Shown here: positions 1-8,596 of the stretch, piece by piece | Layout of the letters: every line of letters begins with the position of its first letter | Position numbering within the stretch: the first letter of the stretch is position 1 | Assembly (NCBI GenBank): GCA_943704425.1 | Contig: CALSCP010002859.1 | Span: 1-26,306 of the forward strand | Origin: Ministeria vibrans ATCC 50519 | Taxonomy: Eukaryota > Opisthokonta > Filasterea | DNA length: 26,306 nucleotides | Direction: 5' to 3' | The notes under the pieces: model-generated | The model's database searches: none | What the model was told of the DNA's origin: nothing | Seen by the model: the letters and a program-made list of their open reading frames with translations, nothing else | Program-made: the position numbers and the translations under genes

Positions 1-2
1 CC

Positions 3-3
<1 letters not shown>

Positions 4-33
<30 letters not shown>
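4..33. repeat. poly(A)30 tract upstream of the ankyrin gene
   Basis: Thirty consecutive A residues end 17 bp before the ATG at 51. A similar A20 tract lies just before the ATG at 4193. It may be a promoter-proximal dA:dT element or the tail of an inserted sequence; the window edge hides what lies upstream. Confidence 0.85.
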
Positions 34-36
<3 letters not shown>

Positions 37-50
37 TTCACTGGTTTTGT

Positions 51-1021
51 ATGACTCGTCAGGTGCTCTACGATGCAATTCTCTCGGGCGACAAGAACCT
101 TGCGCTGTTCTGCATTGCGGCGTCCCTGCCCCGCGATATTGCGTCACTTGACTCGCAGACGGGGCTTACGGCTCTCCATGCGGTGGCGCACAAGGGCGAT
201 ATTGCTTGGGTGCAGCTCCTTCTTTGGGTAATGACATTGTCTTCCTTTCTCTCTTTTTTTTTCTTTCTTTCCTCTTTTTTTTCTCATTTTATTATTATTG
301 TTATTATTTTTATCATTAGTATGGTGCCAATGTGGACCAGCGCTCCGACTCGCTTATGACTGCGTATGATATGGCAATGGAGGAAGGTCATCAGGCTATT
401 GCCAATCTACTTGTGCGCAATGGGTACGTCGCAAGCACGACACCTAATGTCAAGTCGCCGTCCACGCGCAGTGCCAGCACCACTGGCAGCGCCCCCTCGA
501 CCCCTGCTTCTGTTTCTGCTCCTACCGCCACTTCGGCCACTAACCTGCCTGCGGCGCGTCTCGCGAGCGATGCGTCGCTCTCGCCCGTACTTGGTGACTC
601 TGCATCAGCAGCGAAGCCACGTAATGTGCGCTACGCTCCCATCTTGGTCGACAATGCCGAGTCCTCGGTCAACCCTGCGCTTGCTTCTGCCACGACGACG
701 CACGGCCTCTCAGAGTTTACCAGTGGACTTGAATTGAACGCGCACGACGACGACCGCCACCACACTAGCCGCCATGCGTCGGCCTTGGACCACAACCGCT
801 CTCACTCTCCCACCTCCTCACTGGGCGCCGTAGCCACCGCAGCAAGACAGCGAAGTCAGCCCTCTTCGCCCACACCAGTCACATTATCAACAGCCTCATC
901 ATCCACTTCGAACCCCACCATAGTGCTTGACGACGACACGCCTATCTCTGTGTCCACGCACGAGGGTGTCGCCTCCCCTCCCTCGTCACCGCACACGCGT
1001 CTCTTGCAGACGCAGCTGTGA
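51..1021 (+). CDS. Ankyrin-repeat protein with Ser/Thr/Ala-rich tail
   Basis: Two exons, 51-227 and 320-1021, give 292 aa. The 92-bp intron (228-319) starts GTAATG, ends ATTAG, and is T-rich. Splicing after Trp59 restores an unbroken ankyrin repeat: TGLTALHAVAHKGD (37-50) runs through VQLLLW into YGANVDQ and a second repeat with GHQAIANLLVRNG. A degenerate repeat probably precedes it (residues 5-35). Ankyrin repeats bind other proteins, so this is an adaptor of unknown partner. Residues after about 95 are low-complexity Ser/Thr/Ala/Pro, likely disordered and phosphorylatable. It converges with the ZUP1-like gene 175 bp downstream. The start is the first ATG after the poly(A) tract, but the gene is close to the window edge, so upstream exons cannot be excluded. 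Confidence 0.8.
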
Positions 1022-1196
1022 AATCACGCACTCCCTTGCCTAACTAAACTATGCCCAACAACAAAACGAAGAGAGAGCGACAAATCGAGAGAAAGAGAGA
1101 GAAAAAGAAAAGAGCGAATTCTAATACACATCACAAAAGTAAAATTGTAGCACACAACCTGAGACGAAACAGAATGATGAAGTAGTATTTACAAAT

Positions 1197-1590
1197 TTAT
1201 ATTTGCAGACCCTCCCGATAAAGAGTGGATTGGATCGTGCAGAGAGGCTCAATGTCACAGTCGCGCGGCAACAGTCCATTGACAATCACCAGTTGAAATG
1301 CAAACTTTTTCATCTTCTTTTGTGACATAGTCTGACGGAGAAACTCAACTTGAGACGAAAGAGTCGTTGAAGGGTCAGACGTTATGAGTTTGGCCATTCG
1401 TATCGGTTTGTGTGACGGGTCAAGCACAATCAGTTTGCGTGTCACTTGAACATTGGCTCCGCGCTTGGGAATTATTTCCATTCCCGCTATCAGTCGACTG
1501 AGAAAGGATCAAAAAAGAGAGAGTGTGTGTAAGTGGTGCAGACAAAATCAAGCAAAAGAAAAACGACAATATGTCATCGCGTGATTGATA

Positions 1591-1646
<56 letters not shown>

Positions 1647-2243
1647 TATCTCCCTCCTTTCTCCCTTCGTTCTCTTTGTCTCTCACTTTGTTTCTTTCTG
1701 CCTCTCTCTCCCTCCTTTCTCGTTCTGTCTCTCATGCATTCGATTTTTTCTCCGTCTCACCTGTGCCCCTGATGCTGCATATAAATTGGAAAAGGCCGAG
1801 GTGTGACAGGCGCACCGGTGAGTGCGTCAAAAAAGTAACGCTCACACCAGTCATAGAGTGCCGAGTGGACACCCAGCTCATCGTGACCCACAAACTCGAC
1901 AATGTGTGTGCGAATGCGCAGGTGTGTGAGAAGAGTGTATGCCTCGGGTGTACCAATGCGTGCCGCAGTGTTCACTATAGTCCCGCCTAACTCAGTAGGC
2001 CCATTCGGGTCAATCCCTACAACATTAAAATAACAAAGTTACTATCGAAAAAATCCACAACTAATCAGCGTAGCTGAAGACGACCCTCTCTCTCTCTTTC
2101 TCTCTCTCTCTATCACTTTGTATCTTTCTCCCTCCTCTCTCTCTCTCTATCACTTTGTATCTTTCTCTCTCCTCTCTCTCTCTATCACTTTGATTCTTCT
2201 CCCTCCCTCCTCTCTCTCTCTCTATCACTTTGTATCTTTCTCC

Positions 2244-2300
<57 letters not shown>

Positions 2301-3386
2301 CTCCTCCTCCTCCTCCTCCTCTCTTCAGGCTTGTGATCACTCACCCTCGGCCCACCCCGCCTCAATGAGCCTCTGAAGCGTGACAATGTCCGGCACGCCC
2401 CGAACACATCCGCGCTCTTCAAGTCGGTCGCGCAGCCCATCGCTGCTCTGCCACAGCGACGAAAGCACCATTTGTAGGTTACAATAGCCACAACCCCATC
2501 CCCGATCACCAAAGCTACAAAAGCGATTGTCATTTTGTGCATGTATAGTGTCTTCTACTTTGTCGGCGATACAACGTACTCCGCTCCAAAATGGTCCGTG
2601 GGCCGTACAAGTGCGAATTTGACCAGCATTGTCTTCGCACGGAAGTAACTGTCGAGCCACTCGATAACGTGAGGTGTGCGGCTCTCTGGAAGAGCACGCT
2701 GGTCGCGCAGACTCACGTTCATCGCCTCAATCATCTCGTCGGCGCGACTCCCGTCCAAGCGAGCCGCTTGAACTGCACAAAGCGAGACAACCGTGAGACC
2801 ACTCTACGCCGACACATTTCTGCGTATACCTTCGCGATGCACATTCAGAACGTACTGTTCTCGATACCCGGGGCGGCCCAGATGCCCGCGGTCGTCCCAT
2901 TCCCACGGCTTCTCGTCTTGCGTTGCGCGTCGCTCGTCCGTCCGTCGACCCTGACGAAACTCACTCGCCAGCTGTCGCGCCACCTTCTCATCGTCGCTCA
3001 CACTCGCCCCTGCAGTAGAACCACTGGCTTCCGTTCGACTGGGGCGCCACGCTGCATCGGACTCGGCGAGCTGTCGCGCCAGTGCGGCGTCCTCGTCGTG
3101 CGTCGATGACGACTGAGAGATCACAACAAAGAACGGACATATCAGCAAAAGAGAGAGAGATACGGCAAAGGGAGAAGACTACGTGTGTTAGCTGTCGAGC
3201 GAGCTCAGCGTCAGCCGCTTGCGTGTCCTGATCTAAACCAAATCGGATGTTGGGTTGAGTTTGAAATTTGACCCATTTTTCCCTCTTACTCAAAGATGCT
3301 TCAAACGTGTGCAGCTCAAGATGTTCGGCAAGCAGAGCAATATCGCTAAATGTGCTCCCGCACAAAGAACACGATTGCGATTCCAT
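1197..3386 (-). CDS. ZUP1: ZUP1/ZUFSP-type ubiquitin peptidase (C78 family)
   Basis: Six exons on the minus strand: 3386-3183, 3112-2830, 2772-2580, 2514-2345, 2016-1761 and 1497-1197, giving 468 aa with all phases closing on TAA. In animals ZUP1 cleaves K63-linked polyubiquitin and acts in genome maintenance. Residues 6-26 form a C2H2 finger (C6, C9, H22, H26). Three short repeats with core LARQL/VARQL follow (62-66, 79-83, 112-116) and resemble MIU ubiquitin-binding helices. The peptidase core has GDRGWGCGYCNLQM with predicted nucleophile Cys235, His368 in HQGHSR, and Asp395 in IVLDP. The order and spacing match the Cys/His/Asp triad known for ZUFSP. The residue after GWGCGY is Cys where Arg is usual. 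Introns 4 and 5 hold long simple repeats. The partial homologue UFSP2 lacks the N-terminal finger, so ZUP1 fits better. Confidence 0.9.
1593..1644. repeat. (AC)26 microsatellite in ZUP1 intron 5
   Basis: A perfect AC run of 52 bp lies inside the 263-bp intron between exons 5 and 6 of the ZUP1-like gene, followed by a pyrimidine-rich stretch to about 1760. On the transcript it reads (GT)n. Open frames across it are repeat artefacts. Confidence 0.95.
2081..2326. repeat. CT-rich minisatellite and (CT)n/(TCC)n tract in ZUP1 intron 4
   Basis: About four imperfect copies of a unit built on TATCACTTTG plus CT runs (about 35-45 bp each) cover 2109-2240. They grade into an uninterrupted (CT)n run, then eight or so TCC triplets ending near 2326. 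All of it lies in the intron 2344-2017. Because the gene is on the minus strand, the transcript carries a purine-rich (GA)n/(GGA)n block just after the 5' splice site. Confidence 0.9.
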
Positions 3387-4192
3387 ACGACGGAGTAGGA
3401 AAGTAAACGTGAAGGAAATAGTTTGGTTTGGTGTGTTTGTTTTGAACTGACTATGATTATGAATATCTGAATAAAGAGTAATAAAATGCTTAAACCATCA
3501 CGGCAAAGTAACTCTTTAATTAATCGCGAAACGGCATTTATGACCCTCCGACGCGTGACAACTACTAATTTCTAATAGAGTGGGCCGGTGGGATGGGTGT
3601 CTGGGCGTCTGGGGGCTGTCGGAGAAGTGTTACCCCTCGCTTAGCCAAGAAAGCGGTTAATTGGACATTTTTGGTTTGATTCGCCCTGAATCTATGGACT
3701 ATGGCTTCAGTAGGTGTACTGGGTGTCTGGGTCAAACGTCTGAACGACACCATATGATAACCAAATACTTCCGTACGTGATACAACCCATTTTTACATAT
3801 AATAATACAGACAGGACTTCGACAGGACACCAAGAGGGGACAGTTATTGAAGCGCACTCAAGCGCTACAGTGCACGTATGCTAAAGGTATGGATCATCCA
3901 TGAGAACAATGGGTCAATGGCAAGTCAGAGGTGCATGGCATTCATAGCCCAGTGAGGCAATCGTGTGTATTCCCCACCCAGCAAGGGCAGAGGGGGCTTA
4001 CGGAGTATTCCTATGTGACCTTAAAAGGACTTGGAAAGTACAAACAAATGGGTGACTGTGTGTGGCCTTGACTCACTCAGACACTCTGAGGTACTCGCCC
4101 CTTCACCCGCTTGAGATGTTTGGGTTATGGGTGGAATCTGACTAATACTCTAAAAAAAAAAAAAAAAAAAAGTTTTACTCTTTTTCATCGCC
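3387..4192. other. Divergent intergenic region, 806 bp
   Basis: Spacer between the 5' ends of the ZUP1-like gene (minus) and the zinc-finger gene (plus), so it must hold both promoters. About 3430-3560 is AT-rich. From 3560 to 4150 composition rises and is neither coding-like nor simply repetitive. A 62-codon minus-strand open frame (3753-3565) has no recognisable domain. The region ends in A20 (4152-4171), 21 bp before the ATG at 4193. I see no tRNA, and no clear target-site duplication that would make the A-tailed segment a retroelement. Confidence 0.6.
4152..4171. repeat. poly(A)20 tract upstream of zinc-finger gene
   Basis: Twenty A residues directly before GTTTTACTC and the ATG at 4193. 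The position mirrors the A30 tract before the ankyrin gene. Confidence 0.9.
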
Positions 4193-5260
4193 ATGAGCGA
4201 GCCGCGACCGCAATCTTCGGCCGCGGTCGCGCGAACGACTGATACGTTTACGAACCAAGTAGATGTGCCCGAAGCGAAAGGATCCCGCGCGAAAATGCCA
4301 ATTTTTCTGAGCGAGTTTTTCTCGTTGCATGAAAACGGCAACGTTGGATGCAACTGGCCCGTGGCAGGCGGAAAGGCGTGCTGCTCGCCGGGGTTCGACG
4401 GGGAGAGTGTGAGTGAGCACTTCTACTTCCATCATCCGACAAGTCAGTACCGTCTTTGGTGTGTTTTGTGCGAGCGAAATGTCGACCCGACACAGCTCAA
4501 GCGCCATCTTGCCTCACGCCACTCTGGCGTGTTCACGCCTGCCGCTCTGGCCGCCGAGCCACACGGCGACAAGGGCTGGAAGACGATCTATTCCGACTGC
4601 GTGCGTGGGGTGCTGAAGAGGAAGAGAGCGCAAGAAGAAGCGGAAAAGGAAGAGGAAGAACTGGACGTTGTGGGCTACGACGAAGCCAACGCGCTGCGGG
4701 CTGAGGCGGAAATTGAGGCGGAAATTGAGAAGCTGTGGCATGGAGGAAGCGAAGAGGTGCCGTCTGGGTTTGATGAGTGGCTGCAGAGAGCACGGGCGGA
4801 GAAGAGACGCAGAGAAGAAGAAGAAGGGAGTGGAAGAGCGGACGACGCCGACAACGCCCCAATCGACACGCTCTTTGAAAAGGTCGGAAATGGGCGGTTC
4901 AAGTGCCGAGTGAAAAGAACGGTGACCGGGGAGGTGTGTGACACGGGCCCATTTGTAAAGAGCAAGGTGGCACAGCACTTTGGCGAGTACCATCCGCTGA
5001 GTGTGCACCGCGTCCGCTGTGCCCTCTGCGATGTGAACGTCAGCGCCACAAACAGTCTTTCAGCTCATCTGCGGACCAGACACGCTCGCCAATTCCCCAC
5101 AACCGCCCGTGGGTCTGTATGGCGCAGTGACTACGCTGAGTGTGTGCGCGAGCGACTGTGTCTTGAGGGACTCAGTGCCAGAGCTATCGAAAAGGAACTC
5201 AAAATCCTCTGGGACCATCAGAAGGTCCCTCCCCAGTTCCACAGATGGGCTGTACAATAG
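4193..5260 (+). CDS. Zinc-finger protein with duplicated two-finger module
   Basis: One exon, 355 aa. The protein is a tandem duplication. Unit A (about 43-202) has C53/C63/H76/H81, then C90/C93/H105/H110, then W129xxxY133xxCVR, LW (181-182) and VPSGFDEW. Unit B (about 227-352) repeats the order: C238/C249/H262/H267, C276/C279/H292/H297, W310xxxY314xxCVR, LW (339-340) and VPPQFHRW. Each unit thus holds an irregular CC-HH finger, a C2H2-like finger (CxxC, H, H) and a helical tail. Charged Glu/Lys/Arg-rich linkers (141-180 and 200-215) separate them. Fingers of this type bind nucleic acid or protein, and the second finger in each unit recalls BED/C2H2 fingers. I do not recognise the family, so the function is inferred only. 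It converges with the DECR1 gene. Confidence 0.85.
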   Translation: MSEPRPQSSAAVARTTDTFTNQVDVPEAKGSRAKMPIFLSEFFSLHENGNVGCNWPVAGGKACCSPGFDGESVSEHFYFHHPTSQYRLWCVLCERNVDPTQLKRHLASRHSGVFTPAALAAEPHGDKGWKTIYSDCVRGVLKRKRAQEEAEKEEEELDVVGYDEANALRAEAEIEAEIEKLWHGGSEEVPSGFDEWLQRARAEKRRREEEEGSGRADDADNAPIDTLFEKVGNGRFKCRVKRTVTGEVCDTGPFVKSKVAQHFGEYHPLSVHRVRCALCDVNVSATNSLSAHLRTRHARQFPTTARGSVWRSDYAECVRERLCLEGLSARAIEKELKILWDHQKVPPQFHRWAVQ

Positions 5261-5606
5261 AGTTTGTGTGCGTGTGGAGAGAGAAAGAGATAAGAGAGAT
5301 AGAGAGATAGAGAGAGTCTGTATCATAATAACGGAAAGAGCTCTTTTTGATTCAGATCCCTAAGATCCCCAAAACAATATATTAATACTTTTTAGAGACT
5401 CTTACTACTTTTTAACGATTCTCTATAATTATATTTTTTTTCTTATTAGTATTGAGAAATTAATAATATTATAATACGTATTATTACATTCATTATTATT
5501 GATATTGTTTCGTTTGTCAAAGAAAAGTCCAAAGTACACCCAAAACAAACTCAAAAAAAACAGTCACATAAATTTTGAAATTTGAACTAAACCCCTGCAT
5601 AGTTTA
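5261..5606. other. Convergent intergenic region, 346 bp
   Basis: Between the 3' ends of the zinc-finger gene and DECR1. It begins with a degenerate GA/GATA-rich run (5275-5315) and continues as strongly AT-rich sequence with ATTATT runs, as expected for 3' UTRs and polyadenylation sites. No gene seen. Confidence 0.7.
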
Positions 5607-7132
5607 TTACTTTTTTCCAGAACGAATAGACTTCTCGATGTGATCCCACATTTGATCGGGAACAGCTCGAAGCTGGTTAAACTCGCCGGCCATGGCAACG
5701 GACTCGCCGCCATCCAACGTTACAATCTCGCCCGTGCACCAACTCGCATAGTCGGACACGAGGTAGCTCGCCAGGTTGGCCAGCTCACGCGACTCTCCCA
5801 GACGCCCCACTGCGCTGTTGGCGAGCATTTGCTTGCGGAACTCCCCTGTGGGGTCCAGGCGCGAGAACGCCCCTTCCGTCTCAATCGGCCCCGGTGCAAT
5901 CCCTACAAACCGCATTCCGTATCGAGCCCATTCCACAGCCAGTGACCTAAATAAATAATATAAAATTAATTGTATGAATTTATCGCGCGTGTGTGTCCTA
6001 CTTGAGCATTGCTTCCACTCCTGCTTTGGCACACGCCGAGGGAACCACAAAGGCAGAACCAGTTCGAGCATACTATTTGTAATGGACATAGGTTTACATC
6101 CTGGGGCACACCTCTCTCTCACTGTCGTGTTTACATCCTGGGGCACACCCTCTCTCACACTGTCATGTTTACATCCTGGGGCACACCTCTCTCACACTGT
6201 CATGTTTACATCCTGAGGCACACCCTCTCTCTCACACACTGTCATGTTTACATCCTGGGGTACACCCTCTCTCTCACACACTGTCGTGTTTACCCTGGGG
6301 CACACCTCTCTCTCTCACTGTCATGTTTACATCCTGGGGGACACCCTCTCTCTCACACACTGTCATGTTTACATCCTGGGGCACACCTCTCTCTCTCTCA
6401 CTGACTTTCTCGTACTGTCGTTGTGATGGAGAGAAACGTCGCTGGCTTCTTCTTCTCAATAAGACGACGACCCACGTCAAAGGTGACATTTGCAGTGCCC
6501 TGCAACACAATGTCAACGACCGTCTTGAATGCGTTCGGGGAGAGACGCTCTGTCGGCGAGATGAAGTTTCCAGCGGCGTTGTTGATCACAATGTCAGGCA
6601 GTCCCCACTCCGCTTCGAGCCTGTCCACTGCGTTCTTCACATCCTCGACACTGCGCACATCCGCCTGCAGTGCAAGCACCGGGTTGCCCGTGGCCGCTGA
6701 GACTTCCTCCGCTGACTTGCTGATCACATCGAGACGGCGCGACGAAATTGCCACCTTTCCGCCCAATTCAGAGATCATCTGAGCCATGGCCAGTCCAAGG
6801 CCAGTGCCTCCGCCAGTCACCAGCGCCACCTTGCCGTCAAACGTGCCCTTGGGCAGCAGTGGAGTCTACACGGAAAAAAAGTTCACGTGAATTGTTTCGA
6901 TTCCCACACTGCCGCAGCCCGTCCGATTCCAGTAGAACGACCCCCTCCCCTCCGTACGGCAGCCGAGAGAGACCACGCCGTGTCCACAACAGCGAAACCC
7001 CCTCAAACGCAATTGTGTTTTGTGTACCGTCTTCGCCTGAAAGTTTGCGGCATGCGGCAACGGACTGACAAACCGTCGCCCGATGCGCGACGCCAATGAG
7101 GTCTGGAGGGTCGGGAGTGATCGAGAGAGCAT
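5607..7132 (-). CDS. DECR1: 2,4-dienoyl-CoA reductase, mitochondrial
   Basis: Four exons: 7132-7028, 6865-6416, 6072-6002 and 5946-5607, giving 321 aa (human 335). The enzyme uses NADPH to reduce 2,4-dienoyl-CoA during beta-oxidation of polyunsaturated fatty acids. The first 35 residues are rich in Arg/Ser/Leu with no acidic residue, as in a mitochondrial presequence. TGGGTGLG (52-59) is the dinucleotide-binding loop and NNAAGNFISPTERLS (130-144) is diagnostic of this SDR subfamily. VVPSACAKAG holds the SxxxK pair Ser197/Lys201. APGPIETEGAFSRLDPTG and the C-terminal SGEF-equivalent AGEFNQLR match DECR1 rather than peroxisomal DECR2. There is no SKL-like C-terminus. Intron 2 (6415-6073) contains a minisatellite. 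The gene is head-to-head with the AP1AR-like gene. Confidence 0.93.
6093..6402. repeat. Minisatellite, about 8 copies of a 37-42 bp unit, in DECR1 intron 2
   Basis: The unit begins TTTACATCCTGGGGCACACC, continues with CT/CA runs and ends CACTGTCATG. Copies differ by substitutions (GGGG to GAGG or GGGT) and by CT/CA run length; one lacks CAT of CATCC. The array fills most of the 343-bp intron 6415-6073 and stops about 20 bp from the 3' splice site. It is open in several frames on both strands, which explains repetitive predicted peptides there. Confidence 0.95.
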
Positions 7133-7259
7133 AATAATTGAAAAATTAATCTGTTTGTCTTTTGAGTTTTGATCGTTTCATTTATTTATTAAATTCATTA
7201 ATCATTAATTCATTATTGATTATTCATTATATTCATTGAATTGCTTCTGCTTTGATAGA
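7133..7259. promoter_or_regulatory. Divergent promoter region DECR1 / AP1AR-like
   Basis: Only 127 bp separate the two start codons. The segment is AT-rich with repeated ATTCATT/ATTAAT words. By position it must hold both 5' UTRs and promoters unless transcription starts inside the neighbouring gene. No named motif is clear. Confidence 0.6.
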
Positions 7260-8479
7260 ATGGGAGGGTGCGCTAGCTCGCTGTGCGGACGCCCGTCGCA
7301 CGAAGACCGGCTGCGATATGCCGATGCGAATCTACGAGAAGATTACGAATTTGAAGGACTCATGTCGGGCCCTCGTAAGCGCCTTGCTCAACTCCCTTCG
7401 CTCTGTGCTTCTCTCTTGCTCTCACTTTACTCCCTGGAACACTCGCCAAGTTTTTTTTTTCGTTTTTTTTGTGATTTTGAACTTTTTTTTTTCTGTGTCT
7501 CTCTCTCTCGTTTGTCTGTCTGTGGTGCAGTTGACGGCCTTGACGACTACGACGAGTCGGAATTACACCTAGCCTCGGCCAGTTCGCAGCGGGCTGTCGA
7601 CCCCGAGGAGATTAAGCGGATTACCAAAAGCAAAATTGAGCAAATCGTCGAAGAGCAAATGCGACGCGACGAAGAAATGGACCGAAAACTGCGAGGTAGA
7701 GAGCGATAGAGAGAGTGTGTGTGTGCTGTCGAATAAGGGAGGGTGTTGGGCTGACGGTATGCGGCGTAGCGCAAGACGAGGCGCTGCGGCTGGAGGAAGA
7801 GGCGGTGGTCGAGGCAAAGCGACGGGCGGCACTGCGTCATCAGGCGGGGATGTCCTCCGATGTCAACAACAACAACAGCAGCAGCAGCGCAGCAGGCAGC
7901 AGCAGCGCCGGTGGTGGTGGTGTTGGTGGTGGTGGTGGTGGTGGTGGTGGTGGTGGTGGCGCCGCCCCCGGTGACGACATTGTCAGCGCCGACCTGCGCC
8001 GCTGGCTTGAGAGCGACACGCTGGCGTTTGACACGCCCAGCAGCGACGTCAACGGCCCCGAAACACCCGCACGAAAACGCAGTTAAACCAAATCATTATA
8101 CCACCCGTGTTGAAAACTATCTTCTTAACACATACCAGTAGTGACCCCAGCAGAAGCAGCGGCGGCAGCTGTCGCGGCGACGCGCACCCCCGAACCCAAC
8201 AGCGACGACGCACACGCGCCACGCCCTGCCCTCTCGTCAGCACTCCTCGAGACGGAAGAAGAGGACTTTGAGGCGTTTCTGGAATCCGTCAAACTCAGCT
8301 CGCTGGCTCCATCGACCACCACGACGCCGTCCAAGCCCGCTGCCACTCAAGAAGAGTCCCTGAGCGATGCTGTGCGCGTGGCCGTCGATGGCGATGGTAC
8401 ACTGCCCATTCCTAACGAACTCAAAGCCGCAATGCGCTCCATCAAAGATACCCCAAAACTTGTTCTTGATGACAGTTGA
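7260..8479 (+). CDS. AP1AR/gadkin-like lipid-anchored adaptor
   Basis: Four exons: 7260-7374, 7531-7695, 7770-8081 and 8139-8479, giving about 310 aa. The 3' splice sites of introns 2 and 3 have near-equal in-frame alternatives (7776, 8142). MGGCASSLC is a classic N-myristoylation/palmitoylation start (Gly2, Cys4, Cys9). YEFEGLMS (29-36) is followed by a long charged helix (about 62-118) with VDPEEIKRI and DEALRLEEEAVVEAKRRAA. This resembles gadkin, where LTEEEI and EKLRLEEEALYAAQREAA occupy the same places. DFEAF (240-244) fits a gamma-ear-binding DFxxF motif. Gadkin links AP-1 vesicles to kinesin and ARP2/3 in animals. Membrane anchoring and AP-1 binding are inferred here. Exon 3 encodes Asn/Ser/Ala runs and a near-continuous 17-residue Gly run. 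The match is by order and short motifs, so orthology is likely but unproven. Confidence 0.72.
7908..7959. repeat. (GGT)n coding microsatellite
   Basis: A nearly perfect GGT repeat in exon 3 of the AP1AR-like gene encodes polyglycine with one Val interruption. It follows AAC and AGC triplet runs that encode Asn and Ser stretches (7864-7905). Length variation would stay in frame. Confidence 0.92.
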
Positions 8480-8596
8480 CTCATGACTCTCGCGTTTTAT
8501 TTGTTGTGTTTGTTTTGTTTCTTGTCAGTGTTGTTGGTGATTGTGTCGTGTATAATAGAACCATCTTGTTTTTTTTACAATTTTGTGGTTGAGACA

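Noticed and set aside
1585-1806. Open frames rich in THTHTH and Ser/Leu across the AC repeat
   Set aside because: They are translations of the (AC)26 microsatellite inside a ZUP1 intron.
3640-3690. tRNA-like A-box/B-box arrangement (TAGCCAAGAAAG and GGTTTGATTCG)
   Set aside because: The boxes are poor matches and too close, and no cloverleaf can be drawn.
3565-3753. 62-codon minus-strand ORF starting MVSFRRLTQTPSTP
   Set aside because: No domain, no homologue recognised, no supporting splice context; kept only as a note within the intergenic region.
5974-6426. Several overlapping open frames with a repeated SWGTP or GVPQDVN peptide
   Set aside because: The peptides come from the intronic minisatellite, open in many frames by its unit sequence; DECR1 alignment requires the segment to be spliced out.
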